Assembly (NCBI GenBank): GCA_002420085.1
Contig: DIHI01000107.1
Span: 1,910 to 7,352, forward strand
Source of the DNA: Lysobacterales bacterium UBA5700
GTDB taxonomy: Bacteria > Pseudomonadota > Gammaproteobacteria > Xanthomonadales > Xanthomonadaceae
Length of the DNA: 5,443 bases
Direction of reading: 5' to 3'
Shown: positions 1 through 5,443 of the stretch, in pieces
How the letters are laid out: each line of letters starts with the position of its first letter
Position numbering within the stretch: position 1 is the stretch's first letter
Translations under genes and position numbers: made by a program
The notes under the pieces: model-generated
What the model was told of the DNA's origin: nothing
What the model saw: only the letters and a program-made list of their open reading frames with translations
Databases searched by the model: none

Positions 1-60
1 TTCGGGATTTGAGATTCGGGATCTGGGGTTCGAGATGCATGTGCCAACGAATCCCGAATC
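1..60. repeat. Intergenic repeat cluster with inverted GATTCGGGAT arms
   Basis: This non-coding stretch lies downstream of holC. A 10-base word, GATTCGGGAT, occurs at 13-22, and its exact reverse complement ATCCCGAATC is at 51-60, separated by 28 bases. A further partial copy, TTCGGGATTT, is at 1-10, and a related word GGTTCGAGAT is at 27-36. The arms could fold into a hairpin in RNA, but no T-run follows on either strand, so an intrinsic terminator is not supported. I read it as a degenerate dispersed repeat of the kind seen between genes in Xanthomonadales. The repeat may extend beyond the left edge. Confidence 0.6.
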
Positions 61-72
61 GCGCGTCCCGTC

Positions 73-495
73 CTACATGTCGTGCTTGTTGAGTTGAAAA
101 TTCCGGGCCTGGTAGGCGCGCCAGCGCTGTCGCAGGGGCTCGCGGGCGGTGGGGTCGGCGGGCACCACTTCAAGAATGCGCTCGACCGGGCCATCGACGG
201 CCTGGTCGCGCAGGTTGAGGGTCAGCGGTCGCAGGGCGGCGGCGATCTCGGGGCTGGCGATCAGCACCGGTACGTCCTCGCCCGGATCGTCTTCGCGGGC
301 GATCTGGTGTGGGATGTAGGCGTCCGGGTCGAATGACCACAGCAGGTCGTCGATCGCTTCGGCCTGCGGCTGATCACGGGCGAGGATCAGCATCGGCTTG
401 CCACTGTCATGGCCGCGCCGCGCCAGTTCGCAGACCAGCAGCAGCGGCTGGTCGCGAAAGCGCGGTTTGGCGATCAGGTAGAAGTCGGCGCGCAT
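73..495 (-). CDS. holC: DNA polymerase III chi subunit
   Basis: The 140-residue product is a HolC-family protein; E. coli HolC is about 147 residues. In E. coli, chi pairs with psi (HolD) in the clamp-loader complex and contacts the C-terminus of single-stranded DNA-binding protein, helping the replicase on the lagging strand. Visible family features are the N-terminal DFYLI strand (residues 4-8), the helix LLVCELARRGHDSGKPMLIL (19-38), the strongly conserved LLWSFDPDAYIPH (51-63), PVLI (76-79), LNLRD (93-97), RILEVV (106-111) and a basic C-terminal helix with RQRWRAYQ (122-129). The ATG at 493-495 is the natural start, since the protein then begins right before the first strand. No clear Shine-Dalgarno sequence precedes it; instead a dispersed-repeat word lies directly upstream. 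The gene lies 99 bases downstream of pepA on the same strand, the usual pepA-holC(-valS) order, so cotranscription with pepA is likely. The stop is TAG at 73-75. Confidence 0.93.
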   Translation of the reverse strand: MRADFYLIAKPRFRDQPLLLVCELARRGHDSGKPMLILARDQPQAEAIDDLLWSFDPDAYIPHQIAREDDPGEDVPVLIASPEIAAALRPLTLNLRDQAVDGPVERILEVVPADPTAREPLRQRWRAYQARNFQLNKHDM

Positions 496-502
496 GAGAG
501 CC

Positions 503-514
503 GGGATTCGAGAT
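503..514. repeat. Repeat word GGGATTCGAGAT upstream of holC
   Basis: This short word ends 8 bases before the holC start codon, reading along the minus strand. Its GATTCGAGAT part matches GGTTCGAGAT at 27-36, on the other side of holC, at 9 of 10 bases, and it resembles the GATTCGGGAT arms at 13-22 and 51-60. It looks like a degenerate member of the same intergenic repeat family. It is short, so chance similarity cannot be excluded. Confidence 0.4.
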
Positions 515-581
515 CAGGGTGTTTGGAATCGTAGAGCGGTTGGCTCGGGTCTGGTCGGTGACGGTGCGAGTGCTTCTGACC

Positions 582-607
582 ATTCCCTAATTCCCTATTC
601 CCTATTC
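582..607. repeat. Short tandem repeat ATTCCCT, about 3.5 units
   Basis: Units of ATTCCCT lie at 582-588, 590-596 and 597-603, followed by a partial unit ATTC at 604-607. A single extra A at 589 interrupts the phase. On the minus strand this reads as repeated GGGAATA, and the pepA stop codon TAG (595-597) falls inside it. Similar runs occur between genes in Xanthomonadaceae from general knowledge. The tract overlaps the end of pepA and occupies the start of the pepA-holC gap. The rest of that gap (504 to 581) shows no terminator or other recognisable element apart from the word at 503-514. Confidence 0.7.
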
Positions 608-2079
608 TCGGCCCTGTCCAATAGCCACTGACACAGCAGGCCGACCGGGCGGCCGGTGGCCATGCCCTTGCGACCTTCTTCCCAGGCAGTGCCGGCGATG
701 TCGAGGTGTGCCCAGCGCTGGCCTTCGGTGAAGCGGGCGAGGAAGCAGCCAGCGGTGATCGCACCGGCCCATTTGCCGCCGATGTTGGCCATGTCGGCGA
801 AGGCCGATTCCAGCAGGGGCTGGTAGTCGTCCCAGATCGGCAGGCGCCAGGCGCGGTCGTGGACGTGGTTGCCGGCGGCGAGCAGTTCATCGGCCAGGTC
901 GTCATGCTTGCTCATCAGGCCGGTGGCGTGCTTGCCGAGGGCGATGACGCAGGCGCCGGTCAGGGTGGCGACATCGATGACGGCTTGCGGTTCGTAGCGC
1001 CGGGTGTAGGTCAGGGCGTCGCACAGGATGAGCCGGCCTTCGGCATCGGTGTTGAGCACTTCGACGGTCTTGCCGGACAGGCTGGTGAGCACGTCGGACG
1101 GCCGGTAGGCGTTGCCATCAGCCATGTTCTCCACGGCGGCAATGACGGTGATCAGGTTGATCGGGAGTTTCATGCCGACGGCGGCGGCGAAGGTGCCGAG
1201 CACGGTGGCGGCGCCGCACATGTCGAACTTCATTTCCTCGATGCCACCCTGCACCTTCAGGTTGATGCCGCCGCTGTCGAAGGTGATGCCCTTGCCGACC
1301 AGGGCGTAGGGTTTGTCGTCGTCGGCGCCGGTCCAGCGCAGCACGATCAGCTTGGGCGGATTGGCCGAGCCGCGCGCGACGGCCAGCAGGGCGCCCATGC
1401 CGAGCCGTTCCATGTCCTCACGTTCAAGCACGTCGCAGGTGACGCCGGGATGGGCGTCGGCCAGTTTGCGGGCCTGGTCGGCGAGATAGGCCGGGTTGCA
1501 GATGTTGGGTGGCAGGTTGCCCAACTCGCGGGCCAGTTCCATGCCGGCGGCGATCGCGATGCCACGCTGGAGGGCCGGCTCGGCCTGGCTGTCGGCAGTC
1601 AGGGCCAGGCTGGTGAGGCGGTTGATGCTGCCGTTTTCCGAGCGTGCCAGGGAGTAGCGGTAGGCGGCGCGGTCGGCGGCGATCACGCCCTGGGTCACCA
1701 GCCAGTCGGCGTCGCGATCGGCGACGCCGAGTTCGGTCAGGGTCGAGGTGGCGGTACGGACCGAGCCTTCGCGCAGGGCGCGGGTCGCGCCTTCTACGGC
1801 TTTGATGTAGGCGCTGGCATCGAATTTGGCCACCTCGCCCAGCCCGACCACCAGCACCCGCGCGGCAGCCAGGCCGGGAAGGTCGTGCAGGAGGAGGGTG
1901 GTGCCGCACTTGCGGGGCAGGTCGCCACGGGTGCGCAGGCCGGTCAGGCGCCCCTGGCTGGCGTTGTCGATGGCGGTGCCGGCGGCGCTGAAGCCGACAT
2001 CGGAGTAGCAACCGATGATGATGCAGTCGCTGTCGATCTGGTTGACAGGGGTGGAACTGAGACTGAATTCGAGGGCCAT
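595..2079 (-). CDS. pepA: Leucyl aminopeptidase (M17 family)
   Basis: PepA is a cytosolic, hexameric, two-metal (Zn/Mn) aminopeptidase that removes N-terminal residues, preferably leucine, in peptide turnover. In E. coli it also binds DNA in Xer recombination at cer and in carAB control; whether that holds here is unknown. From the ATG at 2077-2079 the protein is 494 residues (E. coli 503). An N-terminal macro-like domain covers roughly residues 1-165, followed by the catalytic domain. All expected catalytic residues are visible: K263 and D268 in [10 protein letters not shown], catalytic K275, D286 in MKFDMCGAA, and D345, E347 and R349 in the family signature NTDAEGRL (343-350). Each is offset by a constant 7 from the E. 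coli numbering. The C-terminal part, WRLPIWDDY then HLDIAGTAW, is also typical. An in-frame TTG at 2095-2097 would add six residues, but MALEFSLS fits the family N-terminus better. A weak GGA lies 9 bases upstream of the ATG. The final residues ENRE and the TAG stop come from the ATTCCCT repeat. The gene is divergent from lptF and followed by holC. Confidence 0.97.
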   Translation of the reverse strand: MALEFSLSSTPVNQIDSDCIIIGCYSDVGFSAAGTAIDNASQGRLTGLRTRGDLPRKCGTTLLLHDLPGLAAARVLVVGLGEVAKFDASAYIKAVEGATRALREGSVRTATSTLTELGVADRDADWLVTQGVIAADRAAYRYSLARSENGSINRLTSLALTADSQAEPALQRGIAIAAGMELARELGNLPPNICNPAYLADQARKLADAHPGVTCDVLEREDMERLGMGALLAVARGSANPPKLIVLRWTGADDDKPYALVGKGITFDSGGINLKVQGGIEEMKFDMCGAATVLGTFAAAVGMKLPINLITVIAAVENMADGNAYRPSDVLTSLSGKTVEVLNTDAEGRLILCDALTYTRRYEPQAVIDVATLTGACVIALGKHATGLMSKHDDLADELLAAGNHVHDRAWRLPIWDDYQPLLESAFADMANIGGKWAGAITAGCFLARFTEGQRWAHLDIAGTAWEEGRKGMATGRPVGLLCQWLLDRAENRE

Positions 2080-2209
2080 GGTCGAGAATCCGTACAATTG
2101 CGCGAGCGAGAGGATCAGGTTCGCGAGGGGGGTCGGCGTTGCCGGCGCGTCCGTTCGGGGCCGGTTGAGACCAGCCCACTAGTCTATAACAAAGGTAGTC
2201 AGCGGCCCC
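2080..2209. promoter_or_regulatory. Divergent pepA / lptFG intergenic region
   Basis: This 130-base gap separates the start codons of pepA (minus) and lptF (plus), so it should carry promoters for both directions. Most of it is GC-rich. The exception is an AT-rich island at 2179-2195 (CTAGTCTATAACAAAGG lies in it), the most promoter-like part. For lptF, TTGAGA at 2165-2170 resembles a -35 box and TATAAC at 2185-2190 a -10 box, each at 5 of 6 bases, but the spacer is only 14 bases, so this exact pairing is doubtful. AAAGG at 2191-2195 could serve as a rather distant ribosome binding site for lptF. No convincing -35/-10 pair was found for pepA. A promoter role for the region is well supported by layout; the individual boxes are not. 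Confidence 0.45.
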
Positions 2210-3289
2210 ATGCGGCTCATCGATCGATATCTGGTGCGGCAATTCGCGCAAACGACCCTGGCCAGCGTGGCGGTACTGGTGATGGTGAGCTTCAGTGGGA
2301 TCGTCGCCGATCTGTTGTCGGAGATCGCGCGCGGCAAAGTGCCGGCGGCGCTGCTGCTGTCGCAGGTGCTGCTGCGCGGGCTCCAGTTCCTGCCGCTGAT
2401 CCTGCCGTTGGCGCTGTTTCTCGGCCTGATGATGGCGATCGGTCGGATGTACCGCGAGTCGGAGATGACCGTGCTCGGTTCGATCGGGATCGGGGCTCGC
2501 CAGTTGCTGATGCCGGTCGCGCGCTCAGCGCTGCCGGTGGCCTTGCTGGTGGCCCTGTTATCGCTGTGGTTGTCGCCATTGGCGCAGCGCGAGGCGGCAG
2601 CGATGATCGATTCGGCCAATCGCTCGCTGTTGTTGGCGGGTCTGGAGCCGGGGCGGTTTGCCCGCATTCCAGGGCGCGATGGGGTGCTGTACGTCGGTGA
2701 GATGCGTGCCGATGGCAGTCGGTTCGGCAGTCTGTTCATCGAGGACGAGCGCAATGGCCGGATCGATGTGGTCACGGCGGCCCATGGCGAGTTGTTCTTC
2801 GACGGTGAGCAGGAACGTTATCTCCGGCTGCAGGATGGCTTTCGGGTCGAGGGCGACATCGAGCGACTGGACCTGCGGCTGATGCGCTTCGAGCGCAACG
2901 ACATCCGCCTGCCCGATCATCAGCGGCAGAATCTGGTCGAGACGCCGGCCTTCCGGGCCACGATGGCCCTGGTGCTGGACGCCAGTCCGGAGTCGAGGGC
3001 CGAGTTGCACTGGCGGTTGGCGATGCCGCTGGCGGCCCTGGTGCTGGCTTTGCTGGCGATCCCGCTGGCCCGTGGACAGCCGCGTCAGCCGCGCTATGGC
3101 CGCCTGTTGCTGGCCTTGCTGGGCTATCTGGTGTACGTGAATTTTCTGGTGCTGGGTACGGCCTGGATGGCTGAGGGGCGGGTGGCGACCGCGATCGGTC
3201 TGTGGTGGGTCCACGCATTGGCCCTGACCCTGGCCCTGTGGTTGTTCTGGGGCGACGGCCGGATGCCGCGTCCGGGGAGGCTGCGATGA
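2210..3289 (+). CDS. lptF: LPS export ABC transporter permease LptF
   Basis: The 359-residue inner-membrane protein belongs to the YjgP/YjgQ family (E. coli LptF 366 residues). With LptG and the ATPase dimer LptB it forms LptB2FG, which extracts lipopolysaccharide from the outer leaflet of the inner membrane and passes it to LptC and the periplasmic bridge. Hydrophobic segments are seen at about residues 13-34, 56-77, 103-123, 268-287, 297-318 and 327-347, giving the expected six transmembrane helices. The polar stretch at about 130-260, rich in alternating strands, fits the periplasmic beta-jellyroll. The N-terminal DRYLVRQF and the cytoplasmic loop RMYRESEMTVLGSIGIG (79-95), which should contact LptB, are characteristic. 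The first of the permease pair, divergent from pepA, and the start MRLIDRYL support LptF rather than LptG. The start is ATG 2210-2212; only a weak AAAGG precedes it. It overlaps lptG by four bases (ATGA), which indicates one operon and probable translational coupling. Confidence 0.95.
   Translation: MRLIDRYLVRQFAQTTLASVAVLVMVSFSGIVADLLSEIARGKVPAALLLSQVLLRGLQFLPLILPLALFLGLMMAIGRMYRESEMTVLGSIGIGARQLLMPVARSALPVALLVALLSLWLSPLAQREAAAMIDSANRSLLLAGLEPGRFARIPGRDGVLYVGEMRADGSRFGSLFIEDERNGRIDVVTAAHGELFFDGEQERYLRLQDGFRVEGDIERLDLRLMRFERNDIRLPDHQRQNLVETPAFRATMALVLDASPESRAELHWRLAMPLAALVLALLAIPLARGQPRQPRYGRLLLALLGYLVYVNFLVLGTAWMAEGRVATAIGLWWVHALALTLALWLFWGDGRMPRPGRLR
3274..3280 (+). promoter_or_regulatory. 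Ribosome binding site of lptG
   Basis: GGGGAGG lies inside the end of lptF, five bases before the ATG at 3286-3288. It is the strongest Shine-Dalgarno-like sequence in front of any start in the window. It settles the lptG start at 3286 rather than at the earlier in-frame ATG at 3202, which would lie 88 bases inside lptF. Confidence 0.75.
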
Positions 3290-4383
3290 TCGGTCGGCTG
3301 CGGGTTCACGATCGCTATGTCGCGCGCAGTGCGCTGGTGACGGTGGCGATGGCCTGGGCGGTGTTGCTCGGTTTCGATCTGATCGTGGCCCTGGTCGGTG
3401 CGCTGGACGACATCGGCAAGGGCAGTTACGGGTTTGCCGATGCCGTTCTGCAAACCGTGCTGACCGCGCCGCGCAGGGCCTATGAGCTGTTTCCGACTGC
3501 GGCGGTGATCGGCTGCCTGCTGGGTCTGGGCAGTTTGGCGAGTGGCTCGGAACTGATCGCGCTGCGTTCGGTTGGCCTGTCCAGGCTGCGGATCACGGTC
3601 AGTGTGCTGGCGGCACTGGCGGTGCTGACGCTGGCGATGATCGTGGTCGGCGAGACGCTCGGTCCGAGCGGCGAGCGTGCGGCGCAGAGCCTCGCTGCAC
3701 GGGCGCGCGGTGCCGATGCGGTCTCGGCCAGTTGGTCGGGGCTGTGGGCGCGCGAGGGTGAGGTCTATCTGAATGCCCGCGATGTGCTGGTGCGCGAGGC
3801 CGAGCCAGTGCCACAGGTGGAGATGGTCGGGGTGCGTCTGTTCGAGTTGGGGCCGGACGGGCGACTGACCGGCATTGCTCGGGCACGTCGGGCCGTTCAC
3901 GATGCCGGCGGTTGGACCTTGTTCGACGTTCGGCGGATCCGCATCGGCGAGTCGTCGGCGACGGCGGTCGAACTGGCGTCCGAGACCTGGCCGTCGCGCC
4001 TGGACGGCGACACCCTGGTTGCCAGCGTCAGTCGGCCGCGCTACATGCCGAGTTCGCGCTTGCGGGCCGGCATCGAGTACATGCGCCGCAACGGTGTCGA
4101 TCCCGGTCCCTACGAGGCGGCGTACTGGGCGCGCTGGTTCTATCCGTTCAATGTGCTGGCGCTGTGCCTGGCGGCGATGCCGTTCGCATTCGGGCCGTTG
4201 CGCAGTGGCGGCTTCGGCAAGCGACTGTTTGCGGGAATCATGTTCGGGCTGGTGTTCTTCCTGCTGAACCGGCTGGCGGTCAATCTGGCGGGTGTGTACG
4301 GGCTGGACATGCGGCTGGCCAATGCCCTGCCACCGCTGACCATGCTGGCGATCTCGGGCTGGCTGTTCCGACGACGCGGCTGA
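3286..4383 (+). CDS. lptG: LPS export ABC transporter permease LptG
   Basis: The 365-residue product is the partner permease of LptF in the LptB2FG lipopolysaccharide extractor of the inner membrane (E. coli LptG 360 residues). Six hydrophobic segments are visible at about residues 13-40, 66-85, 101-123, 285-303, 312-337 and 346-362, with a polar periplasmic jellyroll domain at about 130-265. Family features are the N-terminal DRYVARSAL (9-17), the LptB-facing loop SELIALRSVGLSRLR (88-102), and the C-terminal block YWARWFYPFNVLALCLAAMPFAFGPLR followed by GKRLFAGIMFG, which is typical of the LptG branch. The start at 3286 is chosen because it gives the normal N-terminus, has a strong GGGGAGG site and overlaps the lptF stop (TGA 3287-3289) as ATGA. 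The stop is TGA at 4381-4383. The next gene is convergent, so the operon probably ends here. No key region seems missing. Confidence 0.95.
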   Translation: MIGRLRVHDRYVARSALVTVAMAWAVLLGFDLIVALVGALDDIGKGSYGFADAVLQTVLTAPRRAYELFPTAAVIGCLLGLGSLASGSELIALRSVGLSRLRITVSVLAALAVLTLAMIVVGETLGPSGERAAQSLAARARGADAVSASWSGLWAREGEVYLNARDVLVREAEPVPQVEMVGVRLFELGPDGRLTGIARARRAVHDAGGWTLFDVRRIRIGESSATAVELASETWPSRLDGDTLVASVSRPRYMPSSRLRAGIEYMRRNGVDPGPYEAAYWARWFYPFNVLALCLAAMPFAFGPLRSGGFGKRLFAGIMFGLVFFLLNRLAVNLAGVYGLDMRLANALPPLTMLAISGWLFRRRG

Positions 4384-4417
4384 GCCAGAGCCGGGCAGAC
4401 CTGGCCAACGACCGCGA
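4384..4417. other. Short convergent intergenic gap
   Basis: Thirty-four bases separate the stop codons of lptG and the convergent serine hydrolase gene. A short inverted pair, GCCAG (4384-4388) and CTGGC (4401-4405), could form a weak five-base-pair stem, but there is no T-run on either strand. No intrinsic terminator can be called; termination may be Rho-dependent or lie inside the neighbouring gene. Confidence 0.4.
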
Positions 4418-5443
4418 TCAGCGGGCGGCGGTGTGGGTTTGCGGCGGCGGCTCCGGCGGTTCGCGCCAGTCGAACTGGTCGAGCCCGAGGGCCCGGTCGA
4501 GGGTGGTTGCGATCAGGGCGTTCGGGGCCGAGTGCTCGCTGTGCCAGAGCAGGGCGATGCCGACATCCCGACTTGGCAGCAGGGCGAGTGCTGCGCGATA
4601 GCCCTGAACGGCGCCGGCATGGTAGATCACGCGCTCGCCCGAGTAATCGAATACCCGCCAGCCGAGCGCGTAATGCGCCGAGCGCAGGCGTGCGGCGCGC
4701 CAGCCTGAGCGACCGATCTGGTCCGGGGTTTCGATCAGTGGCGTGTGGATTTCCGCCAGCAGTGCGGGTGGCAGGGTACCCGGACGGTGGCCGAGTTGGG
4801 CCAGCAGCCAGATGCCGAGGTCGTTGGCGCTGGCATTGACGCCGGCGGCCGGCGGTACTCGGTAGTAGTTTTCCTTGGGCTCGACCGGCTGCCAGTTGCG
4901 GCCGCGTCGGACGTGTGGTCTGGCCCAGCTTGGGCTGCTGCGCAGGGCGTCCAGGCCGTAGCTGGTGTCGCGCATCGCCAGTGGCAGCAGGATGCGCTTG
5001 TGGACCGAGATCGGGAAGAATTCGCCGGTGACTGCGAAGCTGAGATCGCCGATCAGGCTGAAGGCGATGTTCTGGTAGGCGTAGCATTCGCCGGGTGGAC
5101 AGCGCATCGGCGCTTCGCCGAGACGGGCCGCCAGCAGCGGGTAGGGTTGATCGGCCTCCAGCGCGCGGTCGAGGTAGTTGTAGGACTGGATGCCGATCCG
5201 GTGGCTGAGAATGTCGCGCACGGTCAGATGGCCGAGCGGGGCTTCCCGTGGCATGCCGAGTACCGGAAGCTGATCGACGGCGGCCATGTCCCAGTGCAGG
5301 GCGCCTTCGCGCACCAGTTGCGCGGCCAGGGTGGCAGCAAAGCCTTTCGACAGCGAGGCGATCCGGAACACGGTGTGCTCGCTGACCGGTTCGTCGCCAC
5401 CGACCCGGGTGACGCCATAGCCCTTGACCAGCAGCGGCCGGCC
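4418..5443 (-). CDS. Serine hydrolase, class C beta-lactamase family (N-terminus off window)
   Basis: The frame stays open to the right edge, so 341 residues are visible and the true start lies beyond it. The product belongs to the beta-lactamase / penicillin-binding-protein-like serine hydrolase family (PF00144), whose members include beta-lactamases, DD-peptidases and esterases. In visible numbering the nucleophile motif SxxK is SLSK (residues 30-33, preceded by HTVFRIA), the second motif YxN is YQN (123-125, in CYAYQNIAFSLIG), and the third, in the KTG position, is HAG (275-277, in IYHAGAVQGYRAAL). LTVRDILSHRIGIQSY (73-88) is also typical. HAG instead of KTG is common in the esterase/peptidase-like members and makes a true AmpC-type beta-lactamase less likely. 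About 64 residues follow HAG, ending in a proline-rich tail EPPEPPPQ with no added C-terminal domain. A signal peptide or lipobox would lie outside the window. A GTG at 5369-5371 lies directly before FRIASLSK and is not the start, because conserved sequence continues upstream. Substrate unknown. It is convergent with lptG. Confidence 0.9.
   Translation of the reverse strand, partial: GRPLLVKGYGVTRVGGDEPVSEHTVFRIASLSKGFAATLAAQLVREGALHWDMAAVDQLPVLGMPREAPLGHLTVRDILSHRIGIQSYNYLDRALEADQPYPLLAARLGEAPMRCPPGECYAYQNIAFSLIGDLSFAVTGEFFPISVHKRILLPLAMRDTSYGLDALRSSPSWARPHVRRGRNWQPVEPKENYYRVPPAAGVNASANDLGIWLLAQLGHRPGTLPPALLAEIHTPLIETPDQIGRSGWRAARLRSAHYALGWRVFDYSGERVIYHAGAVQGYRAALALLPSRDVGIALLWHSEHSAPNALIATTLDRALGLDQFDWREPPEPPPQTHTAAR

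Noticed and set aside
13..60. Intrinsic terminator after holC from the inverted GATTCGGGAT pair
   Set aside because: The loop is 28 bases and neither strand has a T-run after the stem; it fits an inverted repeat pair better.
2080..2097. TTG start extending PepA by six residues
   Set aside because: The ATG at 2077-2079 gives the family-like MALEF start and a better-placed GGA; no ribosome binding site fits the TTG.
706..2700. A 664-residue open frame on the plus strand, antisense to pepA and running into lptF
   Set aside because: It lies opposite a fully motif-supported pepA and overlaps lptF out of frame. Its product is a low-complexity G/A/V/Q-rich chain typical of GC-rich shadow frames.
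3202..3285. Upstream in-frame ATG extending LptG by 28 residues
   Set aside because: The extension lies within lptF, is G/P-rich and non-family-like, while the ATG at 3286 has a strong ribosome binding site and an ATGA overlap.
4140..5087. A 315-residue minus-strand frame across the end of lptG and the serine hydrolase
   Set aside because: The predicted product is an R/P/A-rich shadow with no recognisable domain, and it overlaps two well-supported genes in other frames.
5369..5371. GTG as the start of the serine hydrolase
   Set aside because: Conserved family sequence (VKGYGVTRVGG, SEHT) continues upstream in frame to the window edge, so the gene is simply cut by the window.

Overview
The window is a GC-rich stretch of bacterial chromosome. 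It most likely comes from a gammaproteobacterium of the Xanthomonadales (Lysobacterales) type. The evidence is the high-GC codon use, a PepA protein that closely resembles Xanthomonadaceae PepA as I remember it, the gene order, and intergenic tracts of the ATTCCCT and GATTCGGGAT type that I associate with that order. The taxonomic call is an inference, because no database search was possible.

From left to right: positions 1-72 hold a repeat-rich non-coding stretch. Positions 73-495 (minus strand) encode HolC, the chi subunit of DNA polymerase III. Positions 496-594 are a repeat-bearing gap, and 595-2079 (minus) encode the leucyl aminopeptidase PepA. Positions 2080-2209 are a divergent intergenic region. 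Then come lptF (2210-3289, plus) and lptG (3286-4383, plus), overlapping by an ATGA junction. A 34-base convergent gap leads to a serine hydrolase of the class C beta-lactamase family (4418 to beyond 5443, minus) whose N-terminus lies outside the window.

The core is a conserved gammaproteobacterial housekeeping layout: pepA-holC (normally followed by valS, which would lie off the left edge) diverging from lptF-lptG. LptF and LptG are the two membrane subunits of the LptB2FG transporter, which extracts lipopolysaccharide from the inner membrane. PepA is a cytosolic zinc or manganese peptidase and in some relatives also a DNA-binding regulator. HolC links the replicative clamp loader to SSB. 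The serine hydrolase is a neighbour with no evident functional tie.

I see no mobile element, CRISPR array, RNA gene or novel multi-gene system. The most notable signal is the dispersed-repeat sequence on both sides of holC. One repeat tract provides the last codons and the stop of pepA, and another directly abuts the holC start.
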